Notes: a model not told the origin generated them from the letters alone. 64,000 nt of DNA from Alphaproteobacteria bacterium (GCA_018821435.1 JAHJME010000036.1:1-64000), one strand, 5' to 3'. Shown: positions 50,332-59,322, counted from the first letter of the stretch. Numbers and translations: made by a program.

Positions 50332-51090
50332 TCAGGCCTCGCCGCCATCCACCTTGAGGACCGCGCCCGAAGTGTAGCTGGCCAGGTCGCTCGCGAGGTA
50401 GAGCGCCGCGCCGACGACCTCGGTGGGATCGCCGATCCGCCGGGCGGGGTTCGTCATCTGGACCTGCTGCTGGAAGGCGGGCAGATCGACGAAGCCCGCG
50501 GTGAGGTCGGTGCGGAAGGTGCCACACTGGATGGCGTTGACGCGGACCTTCGGGCCGTAGCTCCGGGCCAGCCCCCGGGTCAGCGCCTCGACCGCCGCCT
50601 TGGCTCCGGCATAGGGTGCGACCGCCGCTGGGGCCAGCACGGCCGCGGTGCTGGAGATGTTGACGATGGCGCCGCCGCCGTTCGTCTTCATCAGCTCGGC
50701 GGCAAGCGTCGAGAGGCGGAACACGCTCTTGACGTTGGTGTTGAAGATCGCGTCGTAGCCGGCTTCATCCAGGTCGGTCAGTCGGCGCAGCACGGGCGAC
50801 ATGCCCGCGTTGTTGACCAGCACGTCGAGGCGGCCGAACCGCGCGGCGATGCCTTTCACCAGCTCTTCGCCGGCGGCCCATTGCGAGACGTCGCAGGGGA
50901 TCGCGACGGCGGTGGCGCCCGCCGCGGTCAGCTCCGCCGTCGTGGCCTCGCAGTCGGACGCCTTGCGGCTGACCACCACGACGGACGCGCCGCGATCGGC
51001 GAAGCCCTGGACGATCTGGCGACCCAACCCGCGCGTGGCGCCGGTGACCGCGACGATCTTTCCCGTGAAGTCCCAATCTGGCCTGGTCAC
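50332..51090 (-). CDS. Short-chain dehydrogenase/reductase
   Basis: A 252-residue SDR: TGATRGLGRQI (about 16-26), VVVSRKAS basic cofactor loop (favouring NADP), NNAGMSPV, catalytic Ser in ISSTAAVL and Tyr/Lys in YAGAK. GTG start at 51090 with a GGAGA ribosome site seven bases upstream, and 13 bases after the fbiC stop. Its place directly behind fbiC ties a catabolic-type dehydrogenase to the F420 genes. Confidence 0.9.
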   Translation of the reverse strand: MTRPDWDFTGKIVAVTGATRGLGRQIVQGFADRGASVVVVSRKASDCEATTAELTAAGATAVAIPCDVSQWAAGEELVKGIAARFGRLDVLVNNAGMSPVLRRLTDLDEAGYDAIFNTNVKSVFRLSTLAAELMKTNGGGAIVNISSTAAVLAPAAVAPYAGAKAAVEALTRGLARSYGPKVRVNAIQCGTFRTDLTAGFVDLPAFQQQVQMTNPARRIGDPTEVVGAALYLASDLASYTSGAVLKVDGGEA

Positions 51091-51103
51091 TCGCGTCTCC
51101 GAT

Positions 51104-53497
51104 CTAACTGGCGACCGCGGGTTCGCGCGGCGCGGGCCGGCCCAGCACCTGGCCGCGTCGGAAAGGCGTCTCGCGGCTCGGCGAGAGCTCCGGCGCGACC
51201 AGCGCCGTGGCGCGGCGTTCCTGAGGGGCATCCCCGTAAAGCGTCGTCCGCAGCCGAGGCGTGCGGTTGGCCGCGAGGATCACGGACTCGAGTCGTTCCG
51301 GGGTCGCCTCCTGTCCGTGACGCGCGCCCGCCGAGCGGGTGATCGTCTCGTTCATGAGGGTGCCGCCGATGTCGTTCGCGCCCGCCGCCAGACAATAGCC
51401 GGCTCCGGCCACGCCCATCTTGACCCAAGACGTCTGGATGTTTGCAAAAGCCGGATGCAGGGCGAGGCGTGCGACCGCGTGCATCAGCACCGCTTCCCGG
51501 AACGTCGGGCCGATGCGGCTGCCGCCCTTGCGGAAGATCGGCGCCTCGGCCGCGACGAAGGGCAGGGGCACGAACTCGGTGAAGCCGGACGTCTCGACCT
51601 GCAGGTCGCGGAGCTGCAACAGGTGGCGCGCCCAGTGGTGATAGCCGTCGACATGTCCGAACATGATGGTCGCCGTGGACCTCAGCCCGACCTCATGGGC
51701 GTCGCGCATCACGGACAGCCATTCGTCCGTCGTCAGCTTGTCGGGGCAGATGATCTGGCGAACCTCGTCGTCGAGGATCTCCGCGGCGGTGCCCGGCAGG
51801 CTGCCAAGGCCGGCGTCCTTGAGCCGTCGCAGATACGTCTTCACCGGCAGGCCGAGCGAGGTGGCGCCGTGCATGACCTCCAGCGGGGAGAACGCATGCA
51901 CGTGGATGCCCGGCGCGGCGCGTCGCACGGCGTCCAGGATCTCGAGATAGGTCTCGCCCGTGAACCCCGGGTGGATGCCCCCCTGCAGGCAGACTTCCGT
52001 CGCACCGCGAGACCAGGCTTCCGCCGCCCGCCGCCCGATCTCCGCAAGTTCGACCTCGTAGGGCGCGCCGCGCAGGTCGTCGGCGACCTTGCCCTTCGAG
52101 AAGGCGCAGAAGCGGCAGCTGTAGGTGCAGACGTTCGTGTAGTTGATGTTGCGCGTGATCACGTAGGTGACGCGGTCGCCGATCACGTCCGCGCGGATCC
52201 GGTCCGCGGCGGCGCACACGGCGCGGAAGTCGTCGCCGCGCGCCGTGAACAGCGTGCCGACGTCGCTCTCCGAGAGGCGCTTGCCTAGCGCGGCGCGGGC
52301 GACGATGTCGTGAATTCCGCCTTGGCGCGCCACGACACCGGACGGAGCAGGCGCGCTGACCCATTCGGGCGGTTCAGGCGACACGCCCGTCAGCCAGTCG
52401 TCTTCGCGGAGCCAGCCTTCGCCGTCGACGGCGCGCAGGACGCTGGGGGTCATCGCGGGTGCGGTCCAGTCGGCGGCGGCCCGGGCGTAGCGCGGGTAGA
52501 TCGTCAGGCGCTCGGTGAGGCGGCGACCCATCGCGTCCAGCCGGCCCGCCAGATGGTCCAGATGCGGCCAGGGCGCCTCGGGGTTCACGAAGTCGGGCGT
52601 CAGCGGCGAGATGCCGCCCAGGTCGTTGATCCCGGCGTCGATGAGACGGTGAAGATCCTCCGGCGCCAGGTTCGGCGGCGCCTGGACGCCGATCTCGGCG
52701 GGCAGCAGGAGACGCGCGGCGGCGATGGTGCGCAGCAACTCGTCCAGCGACGGTTCCGGCGCCTTGGCCATCGCGGTGCCGGGCTTGGCCCGGAACGGCT
52801 GGATGATGACTTCCTGGATGTGGCCGTAGCGCCGATGCAGCGCTTCGATCTCCCGCAGGGCCTCCAGCCGCTCATTGAAGGTCTCGCCGATGCCGATCAG
52901 CAGGCCGGTCGTGAAAGGAACGCGCGTGCGCCCCGCGGCCTTCAGCGTGGCAAGGCGCACTGCAGGCGCCTTGTCGGGGCAGCCGAAGTGGGGGCCGCCG
53001 CGCGCCATCAGACGCTCCGACGCGCTCTCCAGCATCAGGCCCATCGAGGCGGATGCGGGGCGGAGCGCGGCGATATCCTCGTCCGACATCACACCCGGAT
53101 TGATGTGGGGCAGCAGGCCGGTCTCTTCGTGGACCCGGCGGGCGAGGTGGGCGACGTACGCGAGCGTCGTTGCAAAGCCCATCTCGTCCAGCGCATCCCG
53201 CGCTTGGCTCCAGCGCGCCTCCGGCTGGTCGCCGAGCGTGAAGAGCGCTTCGCGGCAGCCGAGCGCCGCGGCCTTCCGGGCGCTGTCCAGCACCTCGACC
53301 TCGGTCATGTAGGCCGTCTGCCCGCGCCGGGGCGGGCGGGCGAAGGTGCAATAGCGGCAGACGTCACGGCAAAGGTGGGTGACGGGCAGGAACACCTTCC
53401 GCGAGTAGCTGATCCGGGCGCCGTGCATGCGGTCCCGGACCGCGCTCGCGGCGGCCATCAGGTCGTCCAGACTGGCGTTGGAAAGGTCTTCAAGCAT
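51104..53497 (-). CDS. fbiC: Bifunctional FO synthase FbiC (CofG + CofH)
   Basis: A 797-residue protein with two radical-SAM units that builds the deazaflavin FO from tyrosine and a ribityl pyrimidine precursor. The CofG-like half has CRDVCRYC (C43, C47, C50) and the CofH-like half CTYSCRFC (C457, C461, C464). Further family blocks are NPGVMSDEDIA, IIQPFRAKPGT, CLQGGIHPGFTGETY and GSLPGTAAEILDDEVR. The fused form is the one known from Actinobacteria; archaea use separate proteins. The ATG at 53497 overlaps the cofC end by 8 bases; longer frames above it run through cofC in another frame. Confidence 0.96.
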   Translation of the reverse strand: MLEDLSNASLDDLMAAASAVRDRMHGARISYSRKVFLPVTHLCRDVCRYCTFARPPRRGQTAYMTEVEVLDSARKAAALGCREALFTLGDQPEARWSQARDALDEMGFATTLAYVAHLARRVHEETGLLPHINPGVMSDEDIAALRPASASMGLMLESASERLMARGGPHFGCPDKAPAVRLATLKAAGRTRVPFTTGLLIGIGETFNERLEALREIEALHRRYGHIQEVIIQPFRAKPGTAMAKAPEPSLDELLRTIAAARLLLPAEIGVQAPPNLAPEDLHRLIDAGINDLGGISPLTPDFVNPEAPWPHLDHLAGRLDAMGRRLTERLTIYPRYARAAADWTAPAMTPSVLRAVDGEGWLREDDWLTGVSPEPPEWVSAPAPSGVVARQGGIHDIVARAALGKRLSESDVGTLFTARGDDFRAVCAAADRIRADVIGDRVTYVITRNINYTNVCTYSCRFCAFSKGKVADDLRGAPYEVELAEIGRRAAEAWSRGATEVCLQGGIHPGFTGETYLEILDAVRRAAPGIHVHAFSPLEVMHGATSLGLPVKTYLRRLKDAGLGSLPGTAAEILDDEVRQIICPDKLTTDEWLSVMRDAHEVGLRSTATIMFGHVDGYHHWARHLLQLRDLQVETSGFTEFVPLPFVAAEAPIFRKGGSRIGPTFREAVLMHAVARLALHPAFANIQTSWVKMGVAGAGYCLAAGANDIGGTLMNETITRSAGARHGQEATPERLESVILAANRTPRLRTTLYGDAPQERRATALVAPELSPSRETPFRRGQVLGRPAPREPAVAS

Positions 53498-54140
53498 GAG
53501 CTTTCGCTTCTCGGACACGTGAGGTGCGGGGGACGAGGCGCGGGAATCCTTCGATGCGCGCCAGGCCGTCGATGTCGTCCAGGTCGAAAAACTCGGGCCG
53601 CACGGGCTGAGCGACGACGGTGAAGCCGGCCGCGCGGCCGGCGTCCCGATGCGCGATGAAACTGCCCGGGCCGAAGCGGAAGCCGTCGTAGGAGGCGCCG
53701 CGCCACGCCAGCGCATTGGTCCCCGCCAGGTGCTGGTCCGGCGCGATGACCATCCGCCCCGGCGCCTCGATCCACGCCAGGAGGCCGTCGACGGCGTCGG
53801 CCGTGAGGCGCGGAAGGTCGCCGGGCAGGATGAGGCATGCCGGTCCTAGGGCGATCTGGGGGTCCTGCATCGCCATGCTCAGGCTGCTGTTCAGATCGTG
53901 GCCGGGGTCGGTGAGCGTTCGCGCGCCCCGCGCCTGGGCCAGCCGTCCGATCCTGGCGTCCGAGGTCACGACGGCGACGAAGGCGACGCGTCGAGCGCCG
54001 CGGGCGGCGGCTATCACCCGGCCCAGCATGTCCAGGACCAGCGCTTCGCGATCCGCGTCGCCCAGCACCGGCCGCAGGCGCGACTTCGCCTCGGCGAGCC
54101 GTTTGGCGGGAACGATGACCTGGACGTCCGCCTCGATCAT
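53490..54140 (-). CDS. cofC: Phospholactate/PEP/3-PG guanylyltransferase CofC/FbiD
   Basis: A 216-residue nucleotidyltransferase-fold enzyme that activates a three-carbon phospho-acid with GTP for transfer by CofD. Family marks are VIVPAKRLAEAKSRLRP (9-25), LPGDLPRL (metal site) and GTNALAW with RFGPGSF. Homologues use 2-phospholactate, PEP or 3-phosphoglycerate; the choice cannot be read here with confidence. The ATG at 54140 is preferred over the adjoining GTG at 54143; GAGG lies six bases upstream. Confidence 0.93.
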   Translation of the reverse strand: MIEADVQVIVPAKRLAEAKSRLRPVLGDADREALVLDMLGRVIAAARGARRVAFVAVVTSDARIGRLAQARGARTLTDPGHDLNSSLSMAMQDPQIALGPACLILPGDLPRLTADAVDGLLAWIEAPGRMVIAPDQHLAGTNALAWRGASYDGFRFGPGSFIAHRDAGRAAGFTVVAQPVRPEFFDLDDIDGLARIEGFPRLVPRTSRVREAKAHA

Positions 54141-54170
54141 CACCGGCCTCGCGGGATCGACGGCGCGCGC

Positions 54171-54857
54171 TCAGCCATGGCGGGGGTCGCCCGGCAGGCC
54201 TGTCACGCGGATGCCGGCGTGGTCGGCCTTGTACCGGCGGTTGATCTGGATGAGCAGGGAGGTGAGGGCCTCCGCGGCGGCGGCGTTAGCCAGAGGGCCG
54301 GCTTCTAGCCCCCGCAGCCCGGCGGCCTCGGCGAGGGCGACCCCCACCGCACGGGCCTCGTTGTCGTCGGAACAGACCAGGACGTCGCAGTCGATAGCCG
54401 CGTCGCTGGCCAGCAGGGCCGCGCCGACGTTCTGGAAGGCCGACACCAGGCGCGCGCCGGGGTCGAGGATCGCACGCGCGACCTGCGCCGCGCTGCCTTC
54501 AGGCGGCAGCTGGACGGTTCCGACCCGGGGTGGCCGGAGGGGAACGGTGCAGTCCACCACGACCTTGTCGCCGACCAGATCGCGGATCTGATCCAGCACA
54601 TCCTTCTGCGAGGCGAAGGGAACGGTCACGACGATCACGTCGGCCTCGGCCGCGGCGTCACGATAGGTGGCCGCCGAGGCGCGCTGAGCCGCGCACGCGT
54701 CGTTGATCGCCGCAACGGCGGCCTGGGCGCGTTCGGGATCGCGGGACCCGATCACGACCTGCCGGCCGGCCTTCGCCCAGCGGCGCGCCAGACCGGAGCC
54801 TAGCGCGCCGGCGCCGCCAAGAATCGCGATCTTCGAGACGTTACTGAGACTTGCCAT
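54171..54857 (-). CDS. npdG: F420-dependent NADP reductase NpdG/Fno
   Basis: A 228-residue Rossmann enzyme that moves hydride between NADPH and F420, so it supplies reduced F420. NADP-binding GGAGALGSG (14-22) is followed by VIGSRDPERA (Ser/Arg for the 2'-phosphate). VPFASQKDVL, CTVPLRPPRVG and the FQNVGAALLA active-site region match the NpdG family. The usual length is about 210-230. It is the first gene of the operon npdG-cofC-fbiC-SDR-ligase-ligase, divergent from the Rieske operon. Confidence 0.93.
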   Translation of the reverse strand: MASLSNVSKIAILGGAGALGSGLARRWAKAGRQVVIGSRDPERAQAAVAAINDACAAQRASAATYRDAAAEADVIVVTVPFASQKDVLDQIRDLVGDKVVVDCTVPLRPPRVGTVQLPPEGSAAQVARAILDPGARLVSAFQNVGAALLASDAAIDCDVLVCSDDNEARAVGVALAEAAGLRGLEAGPLANAAAAEALTSLLIQINRRYKADHAGIRVTGLPGDPRHG

Positions 54858-54935
54858 GGCCGGTCTCTAGAAGCCCGTTCGGACCAGCGGCAAGTTCGCG
54901 GCGGCGCGTTTAGAGTTTTGCGCCCATATCGTCAA

Positions 54936-54968
54936 GTATCCGACGAAAATGGCGCAGTGTATCCAACG
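54936..54968. promoter_or_regulatory. Direct repeat in the npdG/Rieske divergent region
   Basis: GTATCCGACG (54936-54945) and GTATCCAACG (54959-54968) differ at one position and lie 23 bases apart in the same orientation. The stretch between includes AAAATGGCGC (54946-54955), which also occurs at 44611-44620 inside the cofE/araC operator region. A shared regulator for the two F420 operons is possible but unproven. Confidence 0.4.
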
Positions 54969-55042
54969 ATTGTCCGTCACCAGGGGAGGGCGTCGCGGCT
55001 ATCGTGTCCGCAGTGCTTGGTTTGCTGGTGAAGGAGCCCCTC

Positions 55043-56428
55043 GTGAACTTGCGAGAGTCAAAGGTCGCGCTGCCGGAAGGCCGACCCGGTCCGTCGGTCC
55101 AGGAGGTGCTGGCGCGGGACAGCCGTCCGGCCCCGGACGTGCTGCGTTTCGAGTCGCCCGTGGAGGGGCTGGGCTCCGACGACATCGCGGTCGAACGCTA
55201 CTTCGACCCGGCTTGGCACGCCCGCGAGATGGATCTGGTCTGGCGCAAGGTCTGGCAGATGGCCTGCCGCGTGGAAGAGCTGCAGAAGACGGGCGACCAC
55301 GTCGTCTACGAGATCGGCGACGAGTCGGTGATCGTCACCCGCACCGCGTCCGGAGAGATCCGCGCCTACGTCAACGCCTGCCTTCATCGCGGCGTGCAGC
55401 TGCGGACCGAGGGCGGCTGCGTCGAGCGTTTCAAGTGTCCGTTCCATGGCTTCACCTGGGATCTGGACGGCAAGCTGTGCCACCTGCCGAGCCCCTGGGA
55501 CTTCGCGCATGTCGACCCCGAGGCGTTCCGCCTGCCCGAGGTGAAGGTCGGTGTCTGGGGCGGGTTCGTCTTCGTGAACTTCGATCCCGCCTGCGAGCCG
55601 CTCGAGTCCTATCTCGAGGTGCTGCCCGAGCACTTCAAGGCGTTCCGTCTCGAGGATCGCTACAAGGCGGCCCACATCTGCAAGGTCCTGCCCTGCAACT
55701 GGAAGCTCGCGCTGGAGGCGTTCGTCGAGAGCTTCCACATCCCGGTCGCCCACCCCCAGACCACCAGCTACGTGGCCTGGGACACCACCCAGTACGATGT
55801 CTTCCCGGGGGTGCGGCACGTCAACCGGATGATCACCCTGGAAGGGTTCCCCAGCACGGCGGTCGGCGAGGTCGATCCGCAGGAGACCATCCGCCAGATG
55901 CAGCGCGACGTGGCGTTCCATGCCAAGTCGCAGATCGAACCCGGCGAGCGCCAGTTCGTCCGCGACCAGTTCGCCGACGCGGCGCGGGAGAAGCTCTCGC
56001 GGTCGTCGCGGCGTGATCTGAACGACCAGTCGAACGCCGAGGTCGTCGACGCGATCCAGTACTTCCTGTTCCCGAATCTCGTCCCCTGGGCCGGCCACGG
56101 CGCGCCGATCTGCTACCGCTTCCGCCCCTATCGCAACGATCCCGAGCGCTGCGTGATGGAGATCATGCTGCTGTTCTCGAAGGCCGAGGACGGGAGTCAT
56201 CCGCGGCCCGCGGCGCCGCACTGGCTCGAGGAGCACGAGGGCTGGTCCGACGCGCCCCAACTCGGCTCGGCCGGGTTCGTGGCCGATCAGGACACCGAGA
56301 ATCTGCGCCGCATCCAAAGAGGGCTGCGTGCGACGCACAAGCCCGGCGTGACGCTCGCCAACTACCAGGAGAGCCGCATCCGCCATTTCCACCACACACT
56401 GGATCAATACATGGGAGTGAAGCCGTGA
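55043..56428 (+). CDS. Rieske non-haem iron oxygenase, alpha subunit
   Basis: A 461-residue ring-hydroxylating or demethylating oxygenase. Rieske cluster ligands are C113/H115 in NACLHRG and C132/H135 in CPFHGFTW; the mononuclear iron His pair is in ESFHIPVAHPQ (about H232 and H237). No ferredoxin, reductase or true beta subunit is adjacent, so electrons must come from partners elsewhere. The GTG start at 55043 follows GAAGGAG. Its stop overlaps the next gene's GTG (GTGA), so it is coupled to the F420-type oxidoreductase. Confidence 0.93.
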   Translation: MNLRESKVALPEGRPGPSVQEVLARDSRPAPDVLRFESPVEGLGSDDIAVERYFDPAWHAREMDLVWRKVWQMACRVEELQKTGDHVVYEIGDESVIVTRTASGEIRAYVNACLHRGVQLRTEGGCVERFKCPFHGFTWDLDGKLCHLPSPWDFAHVDPEAFRLPEVKVGVWGGFVFVNFDPACEPLESYLEVLPEHFKAFRLEDRYKAAHICKVLPCNWKLALEAFVESFHIPVAHPQTTSYVAWDTTQYDVFPGVRHVNRMITLEGFPSTAVGEVDPQETIRQMQRDVAFHAKSQIEPGERQFVRDQFADAAREKLSRSSRRDLNDQSNAEVVDAIQYFLFPNLVPWAGHGAPICYRFRPYRNDPERCVMEIMLLFSKAEDGSHPRPAAPHWLEEHEGWSDAPQLGSAGFVADQDTENLRRIQRGLRATHKPGVTLANYQESRIRHFHHTLDQYMGVKP

Positions 56429-57321
56429 AGCTTGGGTTGGCAGTCGCCTTTGGGAATTCCCCGCAGCGGGACATCGGGTTCCTGAAGGCCGCGGTGCAGG
56501 GGATCGAGGAACTGGGCTTCGACTCGGCGTGGTTCCCGGAGCACGTCGTGTTCTTCACGAGCTACGAAAAGTCGAAGTACCCCTACACGGACGACGGCAA
56601 GACGCCCTGGGACAAGCCGGACTTCGGTGTCTACGACCCGCTGTTCTCCATCGCTGTGGCCGCCCAGGTCACCACGCGCCTGCGCTTCTCCACCAGCGTG
56701 CTGATCCTGCCGCAGCGCCCGGCGCTGCTGACGGCGAAGGAGGTCATGACCCTCGACCATATCTGTGAGGGCCGGTTCGATTTCGGCGTCGGCGGGGGCT
56801 GGTCGCGGGAAGAGTACGAAGCCCTGGGCACCCCGTTCGAGCGGCGCGGCAAGCGCTTCGACGAGTACATCAAGGCGATCCGCACGATCTGGACCGAGGA
56901 CCGGGCGCGTTTCGACGGCGACTTCGTCAAGTTCGAGAACGCGGTCCTGCTGCCGAAGCCGTACACGCCGGGCGGTCCGGCCTTCATCATCGGCGGCGAC
57001 TCCGAAGCCGCCATGCGCCGTGCGGCGACCCTGGGCGACGGCTGGTATGGCTGGTGGGCGGACTACGAGCTGGCGCCTCATCTGGACAAGCTGCGCGCGG
57101 AACTCCGCAAGGCGGGACGCGAGAACGATCCCAAGTTCCAGCTGAAGCTGGGCATCCCCTACTACGGCACGCCCGACCACCTGCACCTCAAGATCGAAGA
57201 GGCGAAGCGCGAAGGCGTGCAGGAGTTCGTGATGTCGCTGCCCTTCTCCCAGAAGTCCCTGGACCGGGATCTCGAGACCTGGGCCAAGGCGGCCGGACTG
57301 GTCGCGCCGCAGCCGGCCTGA
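56425..57321 (+). CDS. Luciferase-like (LLM) F420-dependent oxidoreductase
   Basis: A 298-residue TIM-barrel protein of the luciferase-like monooxygenase superfamily, of the TIGR03619-like F420-dependent type: AAVQGIEELGFDSAWFPEH (24-40 region), STSVLILPQRPALLTAKE, DHICEGRFDFGVGGGWSREE split around 110-130, and PAFIIGGDSEAAMRRAA. Members use F420 or FMN; the company of a full F420 pathway favours F420. Translationally coupled to the Rieske oxygenase, so it probably acts on the same or the next intermediate. Confidence 0.9.
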   Translation: MKLGLAVAFGNSPQRDIGFLKAAVQGIEELGFDSAWFPEHVVFFTSYEKSKYPYTDDGKTPWDKPDFGVYDPLFSIAVAAQVTTRLRFSTSVLILPQRPALLTAKEVMTLDHICEGRFDFGVGGGWSREEYEALGTPFERRGKRFDEYIKAIRTIWTEDRARFDGDFVKFENAVLLPKPYTPGGPAFIIGGDSEAAMRRAATLGDGWYGWWADYELAPHLDKLRAELRKAGRENDPKFQLKLGIPYYGTPDHLHLKIEEAKREGVQEFVMSLPFSQKSLDRDLETWAKAAGLVAPQPA

Positions 57322-57325
57322 GCCG

Positions 57326-58273
57326 ATGTCCGCCCTGTCGACGGCGCGGGCCCTGATCTCCGCGTTGGATCGCAATGACGCCCACGCCGTCGCCGCGTGT
57401 TTCGCGGCGGGCGGCGTGTGGTGGGTCGACTCCGGGCGCGACCGGTCGGCGGGCCGCTTCGGCCACGACCCGGGCGTGGCGCGGGCCTGGCCCCTGCATG
57501 GCGGCATGGACGCCCTGGCCAAATGCCGTCTGCTGGAGGGGCTCAGCCGGGCGTTTCCCGCGGGCGTGCGTCAGATCGAGCGTCGCGCGTTCGCGGGCGG
57601 CGACGTCGCGGTGGTCGAGGCCGAGGGCGACGGGCTGTACAAGGGCCGACGACCCTACCGGAACCGGTATGCCTTCGTGGTCACCGTGGCGCGGACCGGG
57701 GTCACCGACCTTCGGGAGTACATGGACACGGCGCACGCGGCCGACGTGTTCGACGGCGCCAATCTCGACCGTCGCGCGGACGCCGCGCCGATCTCGGCGC
57801 CCCGGCCGGTCCCGGCCACCGCCGCGGGCCACGTCGCGCTCGCCTTCATCGATTCCATCAGCGCGGCGGATCCCGAGCGGCTGCGGTCGCTCTGCACGCC
57901 CGACGCGACGTGGTGGGCCGATGGGGGAAAGGTGCGGACGGCCGGGCCGGAGGCCGAGGTCGACGGTTCGCCCGACAAGCTGTTCGTCGGGCGGGTCAGC
58001 GTCGCCGAACGCGCCAGCCTCGTGGGCGGACTGGCGCGCAAGTTCCCGGCCGGCCTGACCCTGACTCCCCACCGCCTCATCGAGGAGGATGGCATCGGCG
58101 ACAGCGGGCTGGTCGCGGTGGAAACCGAGGGCTTCGGTCGTCATGTGAGCGGGCGGCTCTATCAGAACCGGTACTGCTGGGTGCTGTCGCTGGCCGGCGG
58201 CCGGATCGTCGAGGTGCGCGAGTATTGCGACACCTTCCACGGCTTCGACGTCTTCTATCCCGAGCTGCTCTGA
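57326..58273 (+). CDS. Tandem SnoaL/NTF2-like protein
   Basis: A 315-residue cytosolic protein made of two SnoaL-like (NTF2-fold) units of about 145 residues, at 1-145 and 168-315. Both keep VWWVDSG/TWWADGG, the NRYAFVV/NRYCWVL strand and a (L/V)REYMDT/VREYCDT ending, so this is an internal duplication. The fold is that of ketosteroid isomerase and polyketide cyclases: it may isomerise or bind a ring intermediate. Third gene of the Rieske operon, 4 bases after the LLM gene. Confidence 0.85.
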   Translation: MSALSTARALISALDRNDAHAVAACFAAGGVWWVDSGRDRSAGRFGHDPGVARAWPLHGGMDALAKCRLLEGLSRAFPAGVRQIERRAFAGGDVAVVEAEGDGLYKGRRPYRNRYAFVVTVARTGVTDLREYMDTAHAADVFDGANLDRRADAAPISAPRPVPATAAGHVALAFIDSISAADPERLRSLCTPDATWWADGGKVRTAGPEAEVDGSPDKLFVGRVSVAERASLVGGLARKFPAGLTLTPHRLIEEDGIGDSGLVAVETEGFGRHVSGRLYQNRYCWVLSLAGGRIVEVREYCDTFHGFDVFYPELL

Positions 58274-58302
58274 GCGTCGTCGCGTCGAACCTGACTCACA
58301 GC

Positions 58303-59322
58303 CTAGGCGGCCTCGTCCCAAGGGTCTGGCGCCAGTTGCACCAACTGCTTGCCCTCCGACCGGCCGGCCAGCACCCGGGCCAGCGCGGACGGGGCGGATT
58401 CGAGGCCATGGCTGATGTCCACGTCCCAGGCGATCTGGCCGGCCAGAGCCCAGTCCGCGAGGCGGGAGGTCGCCTCCTCGTACCGGTCGGCGAAGGCGGA
58501 AACCAGCAGCCCTTCAAGGCGCGCCCGCTTCATCAGGATCTGACTGAGGTCGTTGGTGGGCCAGCCACCCGTGGCCTCGTAGCCCGAGATCATGCCGCAG
58601 AGAACGATCCGCGCGCCGGGATTGATGAGCTTCAGGACCGTGTCGAGGATGACGCCGCCGGCGTTCTCGAAGTCCACGTCGACGCCGTTCGGGCAGGCCG
58701 CCCGCAGCGCCTCCAGGAGATCAGGTCCACGGCGGTCGACCCCGGCGTCGAAGCCGAACCGCGAGACGAGGCGTCGGGCCTTGGCCTCGCCCCCGACGAT
58801 CCCGATCGTCCGGGCGCCCAGCAGCCGGGCGATCTGGCCGGCGATGGATCCCGTCGCGCCAGCCGCGGCGGACACCACGAACGTCTCCCCGGCGGCCGGC
58901 CGGCCGATCTCCGTCACGCCGAAGTAGGCGGTGAGGCCGGTCATTCCCAGGATGCTCGCGTGGGCCGAAAGCGGCATGCCGCGTCGCCTCGGGATAAGCG
59001 CGCCGGCCCTGAGGACCGAGCGGTCTGACCAGCTGGCCAACCCGCGAACCATGTCGCCGTCGCGGAAGTCCGGATGGCGCGAGGCCGTCACGCGACCATA
59101 CACAAAGGCGCGCACCGGCCGTCCCAGCTGGATCGGCATGGCCGCCTGGGCCGTGTCGGACATCCAGAGCCGGTTGGTCGGATCGATCGACAGGTGGATG
59201 TGCTCGAGCTCGAACGCACCGTCCTCGAGGGGCGGCAGCGGGACCTCGACCAGGCGGACGTCGGCGTCAGCGACGCGGCCCTCCGGCCGACGATCGAGGA
59301 CCCATTGACGCGTGGTCCGCAT
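58303..59322 (-). CDS. NADPH-dependent MDR reductase (curcumin/prostaglandin reductase type)
   Basis: A 339-residue zinc-free medium-chain reductase. Blocks typical of 2-alkenal/curcumin/15-oxoprostaglandin reductases are SIDPTNRLWM, ILGMTGLTAYFG, VSAAAGATGSIAGQIA (NADP fold about 150-166), DFENAGGVILD and CGMISGY. It should reduce an alpha,beta-unsaturated ketone. It begins directly after the stop of the SnoaL-like gene upstream, so they form one operon. Confidence 0.9.
   Translation of the reverse strand: MRTTRQWVLDRRPEGRVADADVRLVEVPLPPLEDGAFELEHIHLSIDPTNRLWMSDTAQAAMPIQLGRPVRAFVYGRVTASRHPDFRDGDMVRGLASWSDRSVLRAGALIPRRRGMPLSAHASILGMTGLTAYFGVTEIGRPAAGETFVVSAAAGATGSIAGQIARLLGARTIGIVGGEAKARRLVSRFGFDAGVDRRGPDLLEALRAACPNGVDVDFENAGGVILDTVLKLINPGARIVLCGMISGYEATGGWPTNDLSQILMKRARLEGLLVSAFADRYEEATSRLADWALAGQIAWDVDISHGLESAPSALARVLAGRSEGKQLVQLAPDPWDEAA

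Noticed and set aside
51104..53497. Possibility that fbiC is an artificial fusion of cofG and cofH
   Set aside because: Fused CofG-CofH proteins of about 800 residues are the normal bacterial form, and the linker region is continuous without frameshift signs.
56425..57321. F420-dependent glucose-6-phosphate dehydrogenase (FGD)
   Set aside because: The protein is in the same superfamily but is shorter and its sequence blocks match the TIGR03619-like group; no glucose-6-phosphate-specific features were seen, and NpdG already provides F420 reduction.
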